Positions 17,473 to 25,366 of a stretch of DNA of 64,000 bases are shown piece after piece. Source of the stretch: Mucilaginibacter terrigena (lineage in GTDB: Bacteria > Bacteroidota > Bacteroidia > Sphingobacteriales > Sphingobacteriaceae); contig NZ_SEWG01000004.1 of assembly GCF_004168255.1 (NCBI RefSeq), positions 496,001-560,000 of the forward strand, read 5' to 3'. Numbering within the stretch: the stretch's first letter is position 1; every line of letters begins with the position of its first letter. The position numbers and the translations under genes were made by a program. Below the pieces are notes generated by a model. It was not told the origin of the DNA, ran no database searches, and saw only the letters and a list, made by a program, of their open reading frames with translations.

Positions 17473-17916
17473 ATGAAAGAGCAATTTAAGATCACCATTA
17501 ACGCATCGCGTAAAAAGGTTTGGGAAACACTTTGGGGCGATGAAACTTACACGCAATGGACCGCTCCTTTTTGCGAAGGCTCAAAGGCTATTACCGACTG
17601 GCAGGAAGGCAGCAAAGTATTGTTTACTGATCGGGAGGACCGTGGCATGATCGCCGTTATAGCGCGGTGTATCCCATATGAGTATATGTCGTTTAAAATG
17701 CTGGGCGAACTTATTGACGGCGTAGAGGATTATACCAGCGACAATGTCAAAAAATTTGCCGGTGGTTTTGAAAATTATACCCTTACACAAGATGGCGATA
17801 AAACTTTGCTGGTAATTGACCTGAGCGGTACTAATATGGATAAAGGCATTATGGATTATTTACTGGCAGCCTGGCCTAAGTCGCTGGATATTCTAAAATC
17901 AATTTCCGAAGAATAG
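17473..17916 (+). CDS. SRPBCC (START/AHSA1-like) domain protein
   Basis: The 147-residue protein begins FKITINASRKKVWETLWGDETYTQWTAPF, the opening helix and strand of the START-like SRPBCC fold. It ends with the long C-terminal helix (AAWPKSLDILKSISEE) that closes the hydrophobic cavity. Such proteins bind lipids or other hydrophobic ligands, and members with this start are annotated as AHSA1-like. It is soluble, monocistronic and divergent from the hut operon. I used ATG 17473; a TTG at 17452 would add seven unconserved residues. Function unknown. Confidence 0.7.
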   Translation: MKEQFKITINASRKKVWETLWGDETYTQWTAPFCEGSKAITDWQEGSKVLFTDREDRGMIAVIARCIPYEYMSFKMLGELIDGVEDYTSDNVKKFAGGFENYTLTQDGDKTLLVIDLSGTNMDKGIMDYLLAAWPKSLDILKSISEE

Positions 17917-17948
17917 TATTTGTATCAGGCTTTTTACGGTTACATAGC

Positions 17949-17976
17949 TTGCGTTTGCACATTTAGGCTATTTTTG
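17949..17976 (+). promoter_or_regulatory. Promoter directly before the BSP protease ATG
   Basis: TTG (17949-17951), 17-nt spacer, TATTTTTG (17969-17976). Only 4 nt separate the box from ATG 17981, so the transcript would be leaderless or nearly so. Confidence 0.55.
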
Positions 17977-17980
17977 TCGT

Positions 17981-18646
17981 ATGAAAAAATTAGCATTACT
18001 ATTTTTGACAAGCCTGATATGCGGCAGCAGCTTTGCTTCGGGGATCGATACCATAAAAAGGAATGGCTATACGCTTATCGTATCCGGTAACGACGATCAT
18101 TTTGATAATGCCATCAAGAAAAAATTGATCAGCACGTTTTTTACGGTTTACCCAAAAATTGTTAAGGAGTACAACACCAAGAGCCTGAAAACGGTTAATT
18201 TTTTTATCGATACAGCTTACAATGGTGTAGCCGCAACTGATAATGGCCGCGTTGTTTTCAGCGTTGCTTACATGACCAAACACCCAAATGATATTGATGT
18301 GGTTACCCACGAGGTGATGCACATCGCACAAAATTATGGCGATTTTAACGGACCGGGATGGTTAACCGAAGGCATTGCCGATTACGTACGTAACGAACAT
18401 GGTGTAGCCAACGCCGCCGCCGGATGGAAGCTGCCCGATTATAAACCATTCTCAAGCTATGAAAACGCCTACCGTGTAACCGCCCGCTTTTTGCTTTGGA
18501 TAGAAACCAAGGTTAAAAAAGGTGTTGTTAAAAACCTTGACAGCCAAATGCGCGACCGTACCTACACCGCGGCATCATGGGCTAAGCTAACTGGAAAATC
18601 TGTGGATGAGTTATGGCAGGCTTATACGGCAAACCCTGCGTTATAG
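17981..18646 (+). CDS. Secreted basic-secretory-protein family metalloprotease
   Basis: A 221-residue protein with a signal peptide (cleavage near SFA, residue 19). HEVMH (110-114) is a zincin HExxH-type motif, followed by GPGWLTEGIADYVR (125-138), whose Glu and Tyr fit the extended metal site of the plant/bacterial basic secretory protein (BSP) peptidase family. The protein would act in the periplasm or outside the cell. Its role in bacteria is unknown; the plant relatives are pathogenesis-related. It is monocistronic, with a leaderless-type promoter and a bidirectional terminator downstream. Confidence 0.75.
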   Translation: MKKLALLFLTSLICGSSFASGIDTIKRNGYTLIVSGNDDHFDNAIKKKLISTFFTVYPKIVKEYNTKSLKTVNFFIDTAYNGVAATDNGRVVFSVAYMTKHPNDIDVVTHEVMHIAQNYGDFNGPGWLTEGIADYVRNEHGVANAAAGWKLPDYKPFSSYENAYRVTARFLLWIETKVKKGVVKNLDSQMRDRTYTAASWAKLTGKSVDELWQAYTANPAL

Positions 18647-18687
18647 TGATGCGGCGATAACACCGACCACAGGCAAAATAATTCAAC

Positions 18688-18774
18688 ATGTCATTGCGAG
18701 CGACAGCGTGGCAATCTCAGCGAACAAGCGGATATGCTGAGATTGCCACGTCGCTACGCTCCTCGCAATGACAT
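18688..18774. repeat. Inverted repeat element with TCATTGCGAG ends
   Basis: Left arm 18688-18722 starts ATGTCATTGCGAG and ends GGCAATCTCAGC. The right arm 18736-18774 is its reverse complement, with a 5-base insertion (GCTACGCTC segment). Similar TCATTGCGAGG...GGCAATCTC palindromes are dispersed in many bacterial genomes, so this is likely a mobile or repetitive extragenic element. Confidence 0.8.
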
Positions 18775-18790
18775 ATAAATTAGTATAAAC

Positions 18791-18823
18791 AAGAAAGGCT
18801 TTCCAAATTGGAAAGCCTTTCTT
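18791..18823. terminator. Bidirectional terminator between the BSP gene and atpG
   Basis: A 14-bp perfect stem AAGAAAGGCTTTCC (18791-18804) / GGAAAGCCTTTCTT (18810-18823), loop AAATT. It is A-rich on one side and T-rich on the other, so it can end both converging transcripts. Confidence 0.85.
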
Positions 18824-18833
18824 GTTATAATGT

Positions 18834-18882
18834 GTCTTCGACAAGCTCAAACTGACATATCTGTCATGGTGAGTTTATCGGA
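18834..18882. repeat. CTTCGACAAGCTCA-type palindromic repeat
   Basis: The left half CTTCGACAAGCTCAAACTGACA and right half TGTCATGGTGAGTTTATCGGAC are imperfect reverse complements around TATC. It matches a dispersed bacterial repeat style (TGTCAtcctGAGCTTGTCGAAG). It ends just before the atpG stop. Confidence 0.55.
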
Positions 18883-18886
18883 CCGA

Positions 18887-19792
18887 TCAACCACCTAATG
18901 CTGCTGCACCACTCACGATCTCGGTAAGCTCGGTAGTGATAGCTGCCTGGCGGGCCTGGTTGTATGAAAGTTTTAAGGCTTTCAACAGGTCGCCTGCGTT
19001 TTCGGTTGCTTTATCCATCGCGGTCATACGTGCGCCATGCTCAGATGCGTTTGAATCTAAAACGGCACGGTATAACTGGATCTTAATATTTTTAGGGATC
19101 AATTGCTCTACAATTTCTTCCTGCGAAGGCTCCAATATGTAATCAACCTGTGTTTCGGCAACAGCATCTTTGGCTTTTAATACCTCTTTGGGCTTAGCCT
19201 CGGGCTTTGGAACGGGCAATAATTGTTCCGTTACCTGGTATTGTACCGCCGCGTTACGGAAATGGTTATACACCAGTTCAACACGGTCGTAGTCGCCATT
19301 GATAAAGCCCTGCATTATCCCTTCGGTAATTTTTGAAGCATTGATGAAGTTCAGATCAAGATACAGGTCGTTATTGTTGCCAATAACATTAAACTTGCGG
19401 CGTTGAAAAAACTCCTGGCTTTTTTTACCGATAGCTACTATAGATACATTACCTTTTGCTAACTGCTCGCTGTATTTTTCGGCTATCAGGTTATTGGCTG
19501 CTTTAATTACGTTGGTATTAAAAGCACCTGCCAAACCACGGTTTGATGATACAACAATAACCAATACACGTACCGGCTGGCGCTGCTGAAGGTACGGCGA
19601 AGCACCATCCTCTAAACTTGCCGATAGGTTGGCCAACAGATCGTTCAACTTGTTGGCATAAGGGCGTAATTGTACAATAGCATTGGTAGCCCTTTTCAGC
19701 TTCGCTGCCGAAACCATTTTCATGGCCTTGGTTATCTGCTGTGTAGAGCTTACGGATGATATCCTGTTTCTTACTTCTTTTAAATTAGCCAT
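18887..19792 (-). CDS. atpG: ATP synthase F1 gamma subunit
   Basis: This 301-residue protein is the central rotor shaft of F1, which couples c-ring rotation to catalysis. The N-terminal coil MANLKEVRNRISSVSSTQQITKAMKMVSAAKLKRA and the C-terminal TAMDKATENAGDLLKALKLSYNQARQAAITTELTEIVSGAAAL are the classic gamma signatures that form the antiparallel coiled coil. A Bacteroidota-type insertion rich in Pro, Lys and Glu (PKPEAKPKEVLKAKDAVAE) lies in the middle. It is the last gene of the atp cluster, after atpA. Confidence 0.95.
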   Translation of the reverse strand: MANLKEVRNRISSVSSTQQITKAMKMVSAAKLKRATNAIVQLRPYANKLNDLLANLSASLEDGASPYLQQRQPVRVLVIVVSSNRGLAGAFNTNVIKAANNLIAEKYSEQLAKGNVSIVAIGKKSQEFFQRRKFNVIGNNNDLYLDLNFINASKITEGIMQGFINGDYDRVELVYNHFRNAAVQYQVTEQLLPVPKPEAKPKEVLKAKDAVAETQVDYILEPSQEEIVEQLIPKNIKIQLYRAVLDSNASEHGARMTAMDKATENAGDLLKALKLSYNQARQAAITTELTEIVSGAAALGG

Positions 19793-19805
19793 TCTTTGTT
19801 ATGGG

Positions 19806-19872
19806 GTTCGGGGAGCGGGTGTTAGGTTCGGGGAATGAATTTTCCACGCACCTCGCACCCTACACCTCGCAA
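19806..19872. repeat. Inverted degenerate heptamer arrays between atpA and atpG
   Basis: The right side reads CACCTCG-CACCCTA-CACCTCG-CAAC (about 19849-19872), a 7-bp period. The left side (GTTCGGGG, AGCGGGTG, TTAGGTT, CGGGG) is an imperfect reverse complement. The spacer could fold into one long imperfect hairpin. Confidence 0.55.
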
Positions 19873-19878
19873 CTTAAA

Positions 19879-21453
19879 TTAATATTTCCCTGCCAGTTCT
19901 TTTGCTACTGTTTCCAGTACGCCGGTTAACTGGTCATCAAATTTACCTGCTTTAAGGGCGGCCAGCACTTCGGGGTGGCGTTGCTCTAACTGGCTGGTGT
20001 ATTCTGCTTCAAACTCACGGATCTTGTTAACCGGAACATTACGCATCAGGTTTTTAGTACCCAGGTATATAATAGCTACCTGTTTTTCTACCGTTACCGG
20101 CGAGTACTGGCCTTGCTTTAGTATCTCTACGTTACGTGCACCTTTATCAATAACCGTTTTGGTTGATGCATCCAGATCCGAACCGAATTTAGAGAATGCC
20201 TCCAACTCGCGGTATTGTGCCTGGTCAAGTTTAAGTGTACCGGCAACTTTTTTCATCGATTTGATCTGCGCGTTACCACCCACACGTGATACCGAGATAC
20301 CTACGTTAATTGCGGGGCGGATACCTGCCAGGAACAAGTTAGATTCTAAGAAGATCTGACCATCGGTGATCGAAATTACGTTGGTTGGGATATAAGCTGA
20401 TACGTCACCTGCCTGTGTTTCGATAATTGGCAACGCGGTTAACGAACCACCACCTTTTACAATATGCCTGATAGACTCAGGAAGGTCGTTCATTTGCTGC
20501 GCGATGTTATCGTTTGAGTTTACCTTTGCGGCACGCTCTAATAAACGGCTGTGCAGGTAAAATACGTCACCAGGGTAAGCCTCGCGGCCCGGTGGGCGGC
20601 GTAGTAATAATGATACTTCACGGTAAGCAACCGCCTGTTTAGAAAGATCATCATAAACGATCAATGCAGGGCGGCCTGTATCGCGGAAGTATTCGCCAAT
20701 TGCAGCGCCTGCAAACGGTGAGAAGAATTGCATGGTAGCAGAGTCGGCAGCACTTGCGGCAACAACTATAGAGTAAGGCATAGCGCCGTTCTCTTCCAAT
20801 GTGCGTACAATGTTTGCAACAGTCGAGGCTTTTTGGCCACAAGCTACATATATACAATATACCGGGTTACCGGCATCGTAAAATTCTTTTTGGTTGATAA
20901 TGGTATCGATACAAACAGCGGTTTTACCGGTTTGGCGGTCACCAATAACCAACTCGCGCTGGCCACGGCCGATCGGGATCATCGCGTCGATAGCTTTGAT
21001 ACCTGTTTGCAATGGCTCGGTTACCGGCTGGCGATAGATAACACCCGGCGCTTTACGCTCCAAAGGCATTTCGTAAGTTTCGCCAAGTATCGGGCCTTTA
21101 CCGTCAATTGGGTTACCTAAAGTATCAACAACACGGCCAAGCATACCTTCGCCTACGTTGATAGATGCGATACGGTTGGTACGTTTTACATTGTCACCTT
21201 CCTTAATATCGTCAGACCTACCTAACAATACCACACCCACGTTATCCTCTTCAAGGTTCAGTACGATACCTTGTAAACCGTTATCAAATTCAACCAGCTC
21301 ACCTGATTGCACTTTAGTTAGTCCGTAAACACGTGCAATACCGTCACCCACCTGGAGCACGGTACCCACTTCTTCTAATTCAGATTCTGACTTAAAGCCG
21401 GCCAATTGCTGACGCAAAATTGCTGATACTTCGTCTGGTCTTACCTCTACCAT
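19879..21453 (-). CDS. atpA: ATP synthase F1 alpha subunit
   Basis: The 524-residue protein forms the non-catalytic nucleotide-binding positions of the alpha3beta3 hexamer. The Walker A motif GDRQTGKT is at 171-178 with the upstream RGQRELVIG. Later segments [48 protein letters not shown] and the [10 protein letters not shown] region, including the conserved arginine, are unmistakable. The N-terminal [10 protein letters not shown] contacts the delta subunit. It lies between atpH (34 bases upstream) and atpG. Confidence 0.97.
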   Translation of the reverse strand: MVEVRPDEVSAILRQQLAGFKSESELEEVGTVLQVGDGIARVYGLTKVQSGELVEFDNGLQGIVLNLEEDNVGVVLLGRSDDIKEGDNVKRTNRIASINVGEGMLGRVVDTLGNPIDGKGPILGETYEMPLERKAPGVIYRQPVTEPLQTGIKAIDAMIPIGRGQRELVIGDRQTGKTAVCIDTIINQKEFYDAGNPVYCIYVACGQKASTVANIVRTLEENGAMPYSIVVAASAADSATMQFFSPFAGAAIGEYFRDTGRPALIVYDDLSKQAVAYREVSLLLRRPPGREAYPGDVFYLHSRLLERAAKVNSNDNIAQQMNDLPESIRHIVKGGGSLTALPIIETQAGDVSAYIPTNVISITDGQIFLESNLFLAGIRPAINVGISVSRVGGNAQIKSMKKVAGTLKLDQAQYRELEAFSKFGSDLDASTKTVIDKGARNVEILKQGQYSPVTVEKQVAIIYLGTKNLMRNVPVNKIREFEAEYTSQLEQRHPEVLAALKAGKFDDQLTGVLETVAKELAGKY

Positions 21454-21486
21454 TTTTTGAATTTATTTTAGAGTTTTAATTTAATA

Positions 21487-22035
21487 TTATTTGATCGCAA
21501 CCTGTGCAAATTCCTTTTTCATTCGTTTTAAGCTGCTGGCAATGCTGGTATCAACCTGCCTGTCGCCAACAGTAAGTACAAAACCACCAATTAGCGATGG
21601 GTCGACCTTATCAGTAAGTTTAACGGTACCGCCAATTGCCTTCTGCACATCGTCAAGCATTTTCTTCTTATTATCGGCAGATAGCTTAGAAGCGGTAACC
21701 ACCTTTGCATTAGTGATATGGTTCTTCACATCATACAGGCCAATAAACTCGTGCGCGGTAGTATATAATACCTCGCCACGGCCTTTGTTAACCATAATGT
21801 TAAAAAACGCTAAAGTTACTTTGTTAACTTTTGCTCCAAAAACATCAGCCAGTATATGTATTTTTTTACTGTGCGATATAATTGGGTTAGCTAAAACAGC
21901 GCCTAACTCCGGATTACCTTTTACAACACCCAGGAAAAGCTCCATATCTGTTTTAACCGCTTCAAGGGCGTTCTGCTCCTCTGCAAGGTCAATCAGTGCT
22001 TTCGCGTATCTTAATGCTACTGTTATTTCTGACAT
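21487..22035 (-). CDS. atpH: ATP synthase F1 delta subunit
   Basis: A 182-residue protein matching the OSCP/delta family, the peripheral-stalk cap that ties alpha N-termini to the b dimer. It begins with VALRYAKALIDLAEEQNALEAV, the six-helix N-domain. It ends with GGTVKLTDKVDPSLIGGFVLTVGDRQVDTSIASSLKRMK, the C-terminal signature (LIGG and D..S......L). Order atpF-atpH-atpA is conserved. The spacer to atpF holds inverted heptamer repeats. Confidence 0.93.
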   Translation of the reverse strand: MSEITVALRYAKALIDLAEEQNALEAVKTDMELFLGVVKGNPELGAVLANPIISHSKKIHILADVFGAKVNKVTLAFFNIMVNKGRGEVLYTTAHEFIGLYDVKNHITNAKVVTASKLSADNKKKMLDDVQKAIGGTVKLTDKVDPSLIGGFVLTVGDRQVDTSIASSLKRMKKEFAQVAIK

Positions 22036-22042
22036 CGTTCTT

Positions 22043-22114
22043 GAGATTTGAGATGTGAGATTTGAGATGTGAGATAATTTATTTGTCTCATGTCTCAGAT
22101 CTAATATCTCATGT
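22043..22114. repeat. Inverted degenerate heptamer arrays between atpF and atpH
   Basis: Left: GAGATTT and GAGATGT alternating from 22043, then GAGATAA (7-bp period). Right, on the minus strand: GAGATAT, TAGATCT, GAGACAT, GAGACAA. The two sides are imperfect reverse complements around an AT-rich centre near 22080. Confidence 0.75.
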
Positions 22115-22119
22115 CTATA

Positions 22120-22614
22120 TTATAATTTCACTTCTTTCAACAGGTCGGCAACCAACTCGTCCTGTTTGCCCTGGTCTTCAAATTGCTTGCGCAAAACTTT
22201 TTCAGCAATTTCTAACGATAAAGCTGCCACCTGGTTTTTTACATCGGCCATAGCAATGGCCTTCTGGTTGTTTATCTCGATACGGGCAAGCTCGATCTGG
22301 CGGGCACCTTCTTTGTGCGCGGCTTCTTTAGCATCGCTTATGATTTGGTCTTTCACCTTCTTAGCTTCCTGCAATATCGCATCACGCTCTATACGGGCTT
22401 GCTTCAGTAACGATTCGTTCTCGCTTGTTAAACGAGACATCTCCTCCTTAGCAGCTTCGGCTTTCGAAAGCGAATCTTCAATAAAGCGCTCGCGCTCGTC
22501 AAGGGCACCCATAATAGGTTTCCAGGCAAATTTGGCAAGCAGGAAAAACAACACTACAAATGATACCGTTGTCCAGAATACTAAACCAATATCGGGGGTA
22601 ACTAATGGATTCAT
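22120..22614 (-). CDS. atpF: ATP synthase F0 b subunit
   Basis: This 164-residue protein has one N-terminal membrane helix (DIGLVFWTTVSFVVLFFLLAKFAWKPI, about 8-34) followed by a long charged coiled coil rich in Ala, Glu and Lys. That is the peripheral-stalk design that connects the membrane a subunit to delta/alpha. The FAWKPI exit sequence is typical of b subunits. Only one b gene is present. It sits between atpE and atpH. Confidence 0.93.
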   Translation of the reverse strand: MNPLVTPDIGLVFWTTVSFVVLFFLLAKFAWKPIMGALDERERFIEDSLSKAEAAKEEMSRLTSENESLLKQARIERDAILQEAKKVKDQIISDAKEAAHKEGARQIELARIEINNQKAIAMADVKNQVAALSLEIAEKVLRKQFEDQGKQDELVADLLKEVKL

Positions 22615-22721
22615 TATTATATGATGTATATATTTTAAAAAATCAATTTTTAATAACCGTGCCCGCAGCCAATCGCTACGGGTACGGTTAATTTTTTAAT
22701 CCTCTTTAAAGGGATGAAATA

Positions 22722-24073
<1,352 letters not shown>

Positions 24074-24087
24074 CTAAATAAAGTTTT

Positions 24088-24474
24088 TTACTTTAAATTT
24101 TGGTTGCGCAAGTTACGCAACAAAACGTAAACTTCAAAGGCTGTATTTAAGAAATATAAGTAAAAGAAATTACCTGCAAAAACACCCTTTTCTATCTTGT
24201 TTTTAAGCAAAAAAATCACCATAAATGCCAGGCAGGCCAATATTTTAAAAGTAGTGCCTGCCAAAAACACCTGGGCATAGTTTTCGGGGTTTATTTTTTG
24301 TGTAAATAATATTTCAATAACCACTAAAAATGTAAGGCCGGTAATGTATGCAAACATCCACCAAAAATGGGGCATCAATAAATTAGCATTGCCGGTAGCC
24401 GACAGGCATACCGGTAGCACTGCCAAAACCACTACAAATATGGCAAACGAAATAAGGGCGGGTTGTATTTTCAT
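24088..24474 (-). CDS. Small membrane protein in the atp cluster
   Basis: A 128-residue protein with four hydrophobic segments (about 6-26, 34-55, 70-92 and 101-118). It has no motif that I can assign with certainty. Its place between atpZ and atpB is where many bacteria carry atpI, a four-helix protein thought to help c-ring assembly or Mg2+ supply. It ends 14 bases before atpB. An AtpI-like role is therefore plausible, but rests on position and topology only. Confidence 0.6.
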   Translation of the reverse strand: MKIQPALISFAIFVVVLAVLPVCLSATGNANLLMPHFWWMFAYITGLTFLVVIEILFTQKINPENYAQVFLAGTTFKILACLAFMVIFLLKNKIEKGVFAGNFFYLYFLNTAFEVYVLLRNLRNQNLK

Positions 24475-24517
24475 TAATATACCTACTATTAAATGGAATG
24501 AGGTTATCAGTCGTTTA

Positions 24518-24766
24518 TTAATTTGAGTTTTTTACCGATCTGATAACGATGAATAATGATATAAACACCCCGGCCAGTGAAAGCGCTGCCGTAACCCATT
24601 TGGTGGTATGATGGGCGCCCTCATCTATTTTATAACCGGCAAAGGCAAAAATGCCAATGATCACTATCATCTGGAAAGCCAGTCCGGTGTATTTGGCATA
24701 GGCGCTTGCCTCTTTACCTACCTCTTTAACTGTTTCTTTATCGTCCGGTTGTTCATTTTTAGCCAT
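24518..24766 (-). CDS. atpZ: AtpZ/AtpI-family membrane protein
   Basis: The 82-residue protein has a charged N-terminus (NEQPDDKETVKEVGKEAS) and two membrane helices with TGLAFQMIVIIGIFAFAGYKIDE, the AtpZ signature (GxxFQM, GxxLD-like). AtpZ sits at the start of many atp operons and is proposed to act with AtpI in Mg2+/Ca2+ transport or F0 assembly. It is the first gene of the cluster. I used ATG 24766; an exact TAAATTTG box ends 3 nt before it. An alternative TTG two codons upstream is inside that box. atpD and atpC are not in this cluster. Confidence 0.75.
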   Translation of the reverse strand: MAKNEQPDDKETVKEVGKEASAYAKYTGLAFQMIVIIGIFAFAGYKIDEGAHHTTKWVTAALSLAGVFISLFIVIRSVKNSN

Positions 24767-24769
24767 CCG

Positions 24770-24777
24770 CAAATTTA
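24770..24777 (-). promoter_or_regulatory. TAnnTTTG box directly before the first atp gene
   Basis: TAAATTTG on the minus strand, 3 nt before ATG 24766. No good TTTG is visible at the usual -33 distance. It implies a leaderless start for the ATP synthase transcript. Confidence 0.5.
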
Positions 24778-24833
24778 TTAAACCTATTGAATACTATTTA
24801 GTAAATTAGCGATACTTTTTACAACTGTTTTTT

Positions 24834-25040
24834 ATGAAAATCTTGTTAGACATTCAAGACGATAAGGCATCATTTATATTAGAAGTTTTAAAGAATTTCA
24901 AATACGTTAAAACCAAGCCGTTAACAGAAGCTAACAGTCAGTTTTTACATGAGTTAAAAGAGGCTGTAGAAGATGTTAAGCTTATAAAAGCCGGTAAACT
25001 TAAAGGCAGGCCTGCGGAGGAATTGCTTAATGAGTTATAA
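24834..25040 (+). CDS. Antitoxin of a RelE-type toxin-antitoxin pair
   Basis: A 68-residue protein whose first strand KILLDIQDDKASFILEVLKNF is followed by helices with many Lys/Glu and a GRPAEELLNEL tail. The size and a C-terminal overlap of 11 bases with the downstream toxin gene are typical of type II antitoxins. The DNA-binding fold is not clear from sequence. The gene is AT-rich compared with the atp genes. It is divergent from the ATP synthase operon. Confidence 0.7.
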   Translation: MKILLDIQDDKASFILEVLKNFKYVKTKPLTEANSQFLHELKEAVEDVKLIKAGKLKGRPAEELLNEL

Positions 25041-25356
25041 TGTAATAACCCTAAGTTCTTTTGATAAGCAAGCGAAACGCTTAATAAAAAAGTATCCCTC
25101 ATTAAAAACCGAATTGAGAGATCTGATAAAACTATTAAAAGAAGACCCGCAACAGGGAAGTTCTTTAGGATCTAACTGTTTTAAAATACGGTTGTCAATA
25201 TCAAGCAAGGGGAGTGGCAAAAGTGGCGGGGGCAGGGTGATTACTCACATCCATTTTTCAGAAGATACTGTAATATTATTGAGTTTATACGACAAAGCGG
25301 AACAAAGCAATATATCAGATACCGCTATTAAAGAATTACTAAAGTTAATATATTAA
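25030..25356 (+). CDS. RelE/ParE-superfamily toxin
   Basis: A 108-residue basic protein. FDKQAKRLIKKYPSLKTELRDLIKLLKEDPQQGSSLG matches the two opening helices of RelE/HigB/YafQ-like toxins, and KIRLSISSKGSGKSGGGRVITHIH forms the central strands. These toxins usually cleave mRNA on ribosomes or target gyrase. An unusually glycine/serine-rich loop sits in the middle. It overlaps the antitoxin start-to-stop by 11 bases and is followed within 10 bases by sprE, so readthrough into sprE is possible. Confidence 0.8.
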   Translation: MSYNVITLSSFDKQAKRLIKKYPSLKTELRDLIKLLKEDPQQGSSLGSNCFKIRLSISSKGSGKSGGGRVITHIHFSEDTVILLSLYDKAEQSNISDTAIKELLKLIY

Positions 25357-25366
25357 CCAAAAACCA

